Positions 42,207-46,589 of a DNA stretch of 46,589 bases are shown here, piece by piece. Under the pieces are notes generated by a model. That model ran no database searches. It was given only the letters and a program-made list of their open reading frames with translations, and was not told the DNA's origin. A program made the position numbers and the translations under genes. The DNA is from Pseudomonadales bacterium (GTDB lineage: Bacteria; Pseudomonadota; Gammaproteobacteria; Pseudomonadales; Pseudohongiellaceae), in contig JAJDVS010000090.1 in the NCBI GenBank assembly GCA_022825945.1, forward strand, positions 1 to 46,589, read 5' to 3'. Positions within the stretch are counted from its first letter, which is position 1, and each line of letters opens with the position of its first letter.

Positions 42207-45092
42207 TCAATACGAATAGGTCAATTCCACGCCGTACAACCTTGGCACGGTGGTGCCCGCGTTATGGCGGAAGAATTCCGCTTCCCCCTGGCGCAGTATC
42301 TGCAGATTGGCTACGTCATCGAAGATGTTGTTGACAAATCCGCTCATCACCCAGTTGCCGGCTGCTGAAGTCCATGTGGCCCGCAGGTCGGTGCGGCTGT
42401 AGGCTTCGGCCTTTTCCGCCTCGGACTGGAAGGGCGAGAAATACACGTCATCGGTCCAACTGAAGATACCGAACAACTCCAGTTGCGAGCCGCCGGAGAG
42501 CGGGATCAGATAGCTGCCCCAGGCGGTGGCCTTTCCTTCCGGCACCTGCAGGAGCTGATTGCCATTGATGTTCTGGGTCAGGCTTTCAAACTCGGGATAG
42601 AGGGAGCCCGGCACATTGCTGTTGCTGCTGTCGCTGATCAACAGGTCCCCGGAGTACTCGCTGGGCGTGAAACTGAAATTGCCGCCGAGGGTCAGATTGT
42701 CGTTCACCAGCCAGAGCGCTTCGGCTTCGGCGCCGATGACCCTGGCGCCGGGAGCTTCCAGCACCGAAGTGGAGGTTCCGCCGATGGTGGTGACTTCGGT
42801 GCCGACCGTGTGAATATTGTCGTAGTCGTAGAGATAGAACGAGCCGTTAATCCGCAGGGTATTGTCCAGGAAATCGGTCTTGTAGCCGATCTCGTAGGCA
42901 ACCAGTTCTTCGGGATCGTAGGTGGGCGTATTGCTGAAGAAAACCAGATTGTACCCTCCGGAGCGGTAACCCGACGTCGCGGAAAAATAGATTAGCGCCG
43001 AATCGCTCACATTCCAGTCGAGATTGATTCTCCCGGTGGTCTTCCGGTCGGTTCTCACGAAGGGGCGATATACGCTCAGGGCAAAGGGAATGCCGCCATT
43101 GGTCACTTTTTCCGTGGGAACGATCATGTTGCCGTCGGCATCCGCCACGAGACCGCCATTGATGCGGTTGACCACGGCCAGGCCGCCGTACAGCGCGAGA
43201 AAGGAGGCGGCGCCGGTTTCCGAATAGCGCCACAGGTTTTCTTCCGCCGTTACCTGGTCTTCGGCGTAACGCACGCCAAGGGTCAGGTCAAAAGTCTCAT
43301 TGATGTTCCACACTCCCTGGGTATAGGCCGCGAAGGCTTCCCGCACGGTCTGGGTGGCGTAGAGCAGGTCCGAACCGGCGGTTGACGGGCCGTTGAGTAC
43401 GTTCAGGGCGGGATTGCTGCCGTCGTCACCGTACCAGGCGGAGGTTTGCAGGTTATTGCCGCCACCATTGCGCTGGCAGGATTCCGCGGGGCTTGCCACG
43501 TTGCAGGATTCCCTGGCGCTGAACAGATTGACCATTGGCCTGCCCTGGAAGGCCAGGGTGGATGCGTTGATGCCGGCAAGACCCGGCGCGCCGATGGCGG
43601 CCGCCGCCGGCGCGCTCAGGGCCGTGTTGTCCTCGTAGGGGACGCGCATTCGCGAATCGGCCAGGGTGGAGTGAAAATCGCCGCGCTGGTCGATGGTGGC
43701 GTCATAGATGAAATAGCCCGAGGTGATCGATACCGAATCGCTGATGTCGTAGAAAGCCTGAATCTCATGGGAGGTGTAGTCGGCTTCGTGATTCACGTAG
43801 AACTGACGGTCATGGAACAGGCTCGCGGTATTGTCATCGTCGGTATTGCGCTTGTAAGTGAGTTCGTTAAAGCCGAACAGGTATTTCAATTCCAGACGGT
43901 CGTTGACATCCCAGGAAGCGCTGAACTGTGTGCCCTGTTGTTCAAATACTTCCCGGTTCAATCCATTGGTCGCCGCGCAGAGATCGTTCCCGTTGATATC
44001 CCCCGGGAAGACACAGGCATTGTATCGGGCAGCGCTTGCCGGGGACGTGAAGTTGAATCCGTCCAGGGAGGCCGCGGCATTGAGAAAGCCATTGAAATCC
44101 CCGAAGTCTATTCCCGGGCGGTTGCGCTGGGCCTGGTCGAGACTGCCCGTGGTGGGATTGACAAAATTCAGGATGGGCTGGCTCTGATCGTACCAGTTGT
44201 TGCTGTCGTAATTGGCCATGTCGGTGTTGCCGGTATCGATAAGGCGGTAGCCGGGCACCAGGGCGTCGGTCACGCGATTGGGGAAGCCTCCTTCGTTCAG
44301 CACCACGAGGCCGGAGCCATTGGCGCCGCCGAAGGAACGGTCGATGGTCATGAAATTCTGCCGGACGTTAACCTCCACGGTATCGCTTGGCGTCCACCGG
44401 AACTGGCCCGCGACGTTTTCCGTGCCCAGGCCATCGATGGGATCGTGGCCGCCGATATCCTCCACGATGCCGTCGCGGTCGCGGAGGCTGAAATTCACCC
44501 GGGCGGACAAAGTGTCTTCCATCAGCGGCGTGTTGAACATGCCATACAGTTCACTGGTGCCGAAGTTTCCGAGAATCGATTTGACCGAATAATCCAGCTC
44601 GTCCCCGGGCGGGTTGTAAAGCACGTTGATGGCGCCGCCCACGGCGTTGCGACCATACAGCGTGCCCTGGGGGCCGCGCAAAATCTCGATTCGCTCCACG
44701 TCCCAGAAGGTGGCGGCGGTGGCCGTCAGCAAGTCCTCGGAATAGATGCCGTTCATATAGGTGGCGACGCCCGGGTCGCCGCCGAGGGCGCGAAAATTCC
44801 GGCCCACGCCCCGGATCGTGGAATCGTAGGGCTGGATCGTCGTTGCCGGAATGAAGTTCTGCAAATCTTCCTGATTGCGAATGCCGAAGTCGTCAAGCGA
44901 TTCGGCGGTAAGTGCGGTAATGGAAATGGACGTATCCTGAATGGAAGCTTCCCTGCGCTCCGCAGTCACGGTCACTTCTTCGATTCGCCTGACGCCATCG
45001 TCCTGGGCGAATAACGCCAGCGGGGCGCAGGCCGCAAAAAACAGCGCCGATGCGCCAATGAACGATCCGATTCTTCTTGCTTGATTTTCCAT
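42207..45092 (-). CDS. TonB-dependent outer-membrane receptor (large)
   Basis: The 961-residue product has a signal peptide ending near LALFAQDD. The plug starts at IEEVTVTAERREASIQDTSI and contains YDSTIRGVGRNF, VATYMNGIYSED and VERIEILRGPQGTLYGRNAV. A long barrel with extended loops follows; loops with paired cysteines (ARYNACVFPGDINGNDLC; ARESCNVASPAESC) may be disulfide-stabilised. The last strand is RLYGVELTYSY. ATG 45092 is preceded by GGAGGGAACGGAAG. The substrate is unknown. It is monocistronic, with repeat A copy 5 in its 5' leader region. Confidence 0.92.
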   Translation of the reverse strand: MENQARRIGSFIGASALFFAACAPLALFAQDDGVRRIEEVTVTAERREASIQDTSISITALTAESLDDFGIRNQEDLQNFIPATTIQPYDSTIRGVGRNFRALGGDPGVATYMNGIYSEDLLTATAATFWDVERIEILRGPQGTLYGRNAVGGAINVLYNPPGDELDYSVKSILGNFGTSELYGMFNTPLMEDTLSARVNFSLRDRDGIVEDIGGHDPIDGLGTENVAGQFRWTPSDTVEVNVRQNFMTIDRSFGGANGSGLVVLNEGGFPNRVTDALVPGYRLIDTGNTDMANYDSNNWYDQSQPILNFVNPTTGSLDQAQRNRPGIDFGDFNGFLNAAASLDGFNFTSPASAARYNACVFPGDINGNDLCAATNGLNREVFEQQGTQFSASWDVNDRLELKYLFGFNELTYKRNTDDDNTASLFHDRQFYVNHEADYTSHEIQAFYDISDSVSITSGYFIYDATIDQRGDFHSTLADSRMRVPYEDNTALSAPAAAAIGAPGLAGINASTLAFQGRPMVNLFSARESCNVASPAESCQRNGGGNNLQTSAWYGDDGSNPALNVLNGPSTAGSDLLYATQTVREAFAAYTQGVWNINETFDLTLGVRYAEDQVTAEENLWRYSETGAASFLALYGGLAVVNRINGGLVADADGNMIVPTEKVTNGGIPFALSVYRPFVRTDRKTTGRINLDWNVSDSALIYFSATSGYRSGGYNLVFFSNTPTYDPEELVAYEIGYKTDFLDNTLRINGSFYLYDYDNIHTVGTEVTTIGGTSTSVLEAPGARVIGAEAEALWLVNDNLTLGGNFSFTPSEYSGDLLISDSSNSNVPGSLYPEFESLTQNINGNQLLQVPEGKATAWGSYLIPLSGGSQLELFGIFSWTDDVYFSPFQSEAEKAEAYSRTDLRATWTSAAGNWVMSGFVNNIFDDVANLQILRQGEAEFFRHNAGTTVPRLYGVELTYSY

Positions 45093-45135
45093 CTTCCGTT
45101 CCCTCCGATTGTGCAATGCTGCCGTCAATTGACCA

Positions 45136-45158
45136 GGGAGCCCGCGCCGCAGGCTCCC
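45136..45158. repeat. Dispersed palindromic repeat A, copy 5
   Basis: GGGAGCC, nine bases, GGCTCCC: seven perfect pairs. It lies 44 bp upstream of the TonB receptor start, the only copy in a 5' leader. Confidence 0.7.
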
Positions 45159-45226
45159 GGGACCAACCGTGCAATCGAGCATAATGGCATGGATACAGCA
45201 CAGTCAAAGAGTTTTTTGACCCCTGA

Positions 45227-45381
45227 CCAGCAATTTTCATTACGGCGCTCCAACTCTCATGTCATTCTGCGCGAAGCGAAGCGTAGTCGCAGAATCTCAT
45301 ACGGTGGCCACGCAATGAGATCCTGCGACTGCGCGCAGGATGACCGATATGAGCGCGCCCAATGCCAAAATGAGAATTGCT
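45227..45381 (-). mobile_element. 155-bp palindromic MITE-like element, copy 2, with 9-bp target duplication
   Basis: Same length as copy 1 and in opposite orientation. Perfect direct repeats GACCCCTGA lie at 45218-45226 and 45382-45390. Arms read GTCATTCTGCGCGAAGCGAA and TTCGCTTCGCGCAGAATGAC in relation to copy 1. It lies in the 322-bp gap between the second TonB receptor and the MBL-fold gene; nothing else is seen there apart from repeat A copy 5. Confidence 0.85.
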
Positions 45382-45414
45382 GACCCCTGACTGCAAAATT
45401 TCCATGGATTGAAG

Positions 45415-46476
45415 CTACCTGTTCTCCAGCAACTGGTAGATGCGGTCGATGGCCCTGGGGTCGGCGCCCGGGCCCTGTATCTGGGGAAAGTTGGCAGCAT
45501 GATGCGTCATGTCGACGGTGGCGGCGGTTTCCGCGGCGGGAACGCCGTTTTCGTGCATCCCGGCCACTGTGTCCCAAAGGTCGCGGAGATAGCTCTGGAA
45601 GTTGTCGATAGGTTCGCGGGAGCGCATGACCGGGCCGTGTCCGGGCAACCAGATATCGAAATCCAGGGACTTCAATCCTTCCAGCGCGGCCGGCCATTCG
45701 TCCACATGACCGTCGCCCATGTAGGCCAGGCCCGGCAGCATCATGTCGCCGGTAAAGACGACGCGCTCATGGGGCAGGAAAATCACCACGTCGCCGCCGG
45801 TGTGGGCGCGGCCGAAATGACGCAGTTGAATCTCCCGGCTGCCTCCCGCAACAACCTGGAACAGGGTCATCTTGCGGTCCAGGGTAATATTGGGCGGGGT
45901 CGGCACGACTTCCCCGATGGCGTTCATATAGTCGCTTTGCACCCGGTGCCGTTCTTCGAGTTCGGCCCGGCGGCGCGGGTCGTTTTCGTTGGCGGCCTGT
46001 TCCTTGAGTTGGGCGACGAGGGTCGGTACGGAGTCAGAAAAGCTGCGGAAGGTATTTTCTTCCAGCACGTTGCCGATATCGCCGTTGAGCTTGGCCCGGG
46101 TGAATTCGTGGCCAATGATTTCGACGCCTTCGGGAAAGGCCTGATTGCCGTGGGCGTGATCGAAGTGGTAGTGGCTGTTGACGAGGTAGCGCACTGGTTT
46201 TTCGGTGATCGCGGAAATCGAGTCAATGAGCGCCCGGGCTGCGGCGGGGGTAACGTGGGAATCGACCACGAGGGTGTCGAATTCGCCCACGAGCACCATG
46301 GCGTTGCTCATGGTATGAACGGCGCCGGTACCCATGACATGCCAGACGCCTTCGGCCACTTCCTCAAAGCGATGGGTGTCCGACTCAACCACCTGCTCCT
46401 GGGCGGCGATCTGTCCTGCTGCGAGACCTCCGATCAGCAGGCCCAGGCAGCGCAATCCTGTCAACATGGTTTTCAT
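45415..46476 (-). CDS. Exported metallo-beta-lactamase-fold hydrolase
   Basis: The 353-residue product has a signal peptide ending near GQIAAQEQ. Zinc motif NSHYHFDHAHGNQAF (HxHxDH, about residues 101-106) is present, with the later His in GRAHTGGDVV, Asp in VFTGDMML and His in LPGHGPV. All five or six metal ligands are therefore present. The fold hydrolyses diverse esters, lactams and thioesters; substrate unknown. Some exported members accompany quinoprotein systems, which would suit this region, but linkage is not shown. The remaining 113 bp of the window (46477-46589) show no gene. Confidence 0.88.
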   Translation of the reverse strand: MKTMLTGLRCLGLLIGGLAAGQIAAQEQVVESDTHRFEEVAEGVWHVMGTGAVHTMSNAMVLVGEFDTLVVDSHVTPAAARALIDSISAITEKPVRYLVNSHYHFDHAHGNQAFPEGVEIIGHEFTRAKLNGDIGNVLEENTFRSFSDSVPTLVAQLKEQAANENDPRRRAELEERHRVQSDYMNAIGEVVPTPPNITLDRKMTLFQVVAGGSREIQLRHFGRAHTGGDVVIFLPHERVVFTGDMMLPGLAYMGDGHVDEWPAALEGLKSLDFDIWLPGHGPVMRSREPIDNFQSYLRDLWDTVAGMHENGVPAAETAATVDMTHHAANFPQIQGPGADPRAIDRIYQLLENR

Positions 46477-46589
46477 CGGCGTTCCCCGTTGGTAAGGAAT
46501 GGATTTTCTGCCGAAACATTAGCTTAGCTGCTGGCAACTGTAAACCGGACGTTTATGGCTTCGACCCGCCGCTGACGGCGTGGGTGTAT

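Noticed and set aside
43446-45014. Plus-strand open frame opposite the second TonB receptor
   Set aside because: The receptor on the other strand has signal peptide, plug and barrel motifs; this frame has none.

Overview
The window looks like a chromosomal segment of a GC-rich gammaproteobacterium. The main evidence is the conserved minus-strand run ndk, rlmN, pilW/pilF-like, rodZ, ispG, hisS, yfgM, bamB, der (26338 down to 17126). Two large TonB-dependent receptors, exported quinoproteins and a PII/AmtB pair suggest a free-living, probably aquatic, heterotroph. I cannot place it below class level from sequence alone. I see no rRNA, tRNA, CRISPR array, phage or plasmid backbone.

Layout. 1-1717: insertion sequence with a DDE transposase, probably IS1380-like. 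1751-4261: TonB receptor (minus). 4532-5419: argF (plus). 5595-7649: exported PQQ dehydrogenase (minus). 7879-12253: tightly coupled plus-strand operon of a secreted protein, a cytochrome c/type II copper monooxygenase-like protein and a cytochrome c/quinoprotein. 12273-14400: xseA and a membrane-anchored DsbA-like protein. 14468-26338: the conserved housekeeping block, followed downstream by a threonine/serine dehydratase and a TPR protein. 26576-30371: ileS and ribF. 30761-34180: coupled operon of an ATP-grasp enzyme, an OlsF-like bifunctional acyltransferase and a 73-residue membrane protein. 34738-35727: RTX-type calcium-binding protein. 35855-38184: OpuC-type compatible-solute ABC transporter. 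38470-40311: ECF sigma factor, putative anti-sigma factor and DUF4252-like protein. 40449-42133: glnK-amtB. 42207-45092: second TonB receptor. 45415-46476: exported metallo-beta-lactamase-fold hydrolase.

The most unusual aspect is the intergenic DNA, much of which is built from repeats. (1) A 155-bp palindromic MITE-like element occurs in two full copies (4291-4445 and 45227-45381, opposite orientation). Each is flanked by its own perfect 9-bp direct repeat, the footprint of transposition. Half copies lie at 24371 and 34359, and relatives with tandemly multiplied left arms lie at 30442-30730 (33-bp unit) and 38251-38422 (23-bp unit). (2) A short palindrome with core GGAGCCTGCGCCGCAGG occurs five times and overlaps the stop codons of three genes. 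(3) A 268-bp element with 34-bp terminal inverted repeats sits between ndk and rlmN and supplies the ndk stop codon. (4) A 32-bp perfect inverted repeat lies between ileS and ndk. (5) A family of hairpin-rich direct repeats at 34452-34737 has a relative inside the ATP-grasp gene, where about 130 low-complexity residues appear to have been added in frame.

Candidate new biology: the 7879-12253 operon could be a periplasmic oxidation system in which a quinoprotein feeds electrons through cytochrome c domains to a copper monooxygenase; the ATP-grasp/OlsF-like operon could make a modified aminolipid. Both are inferences from domain content and gene coupling.
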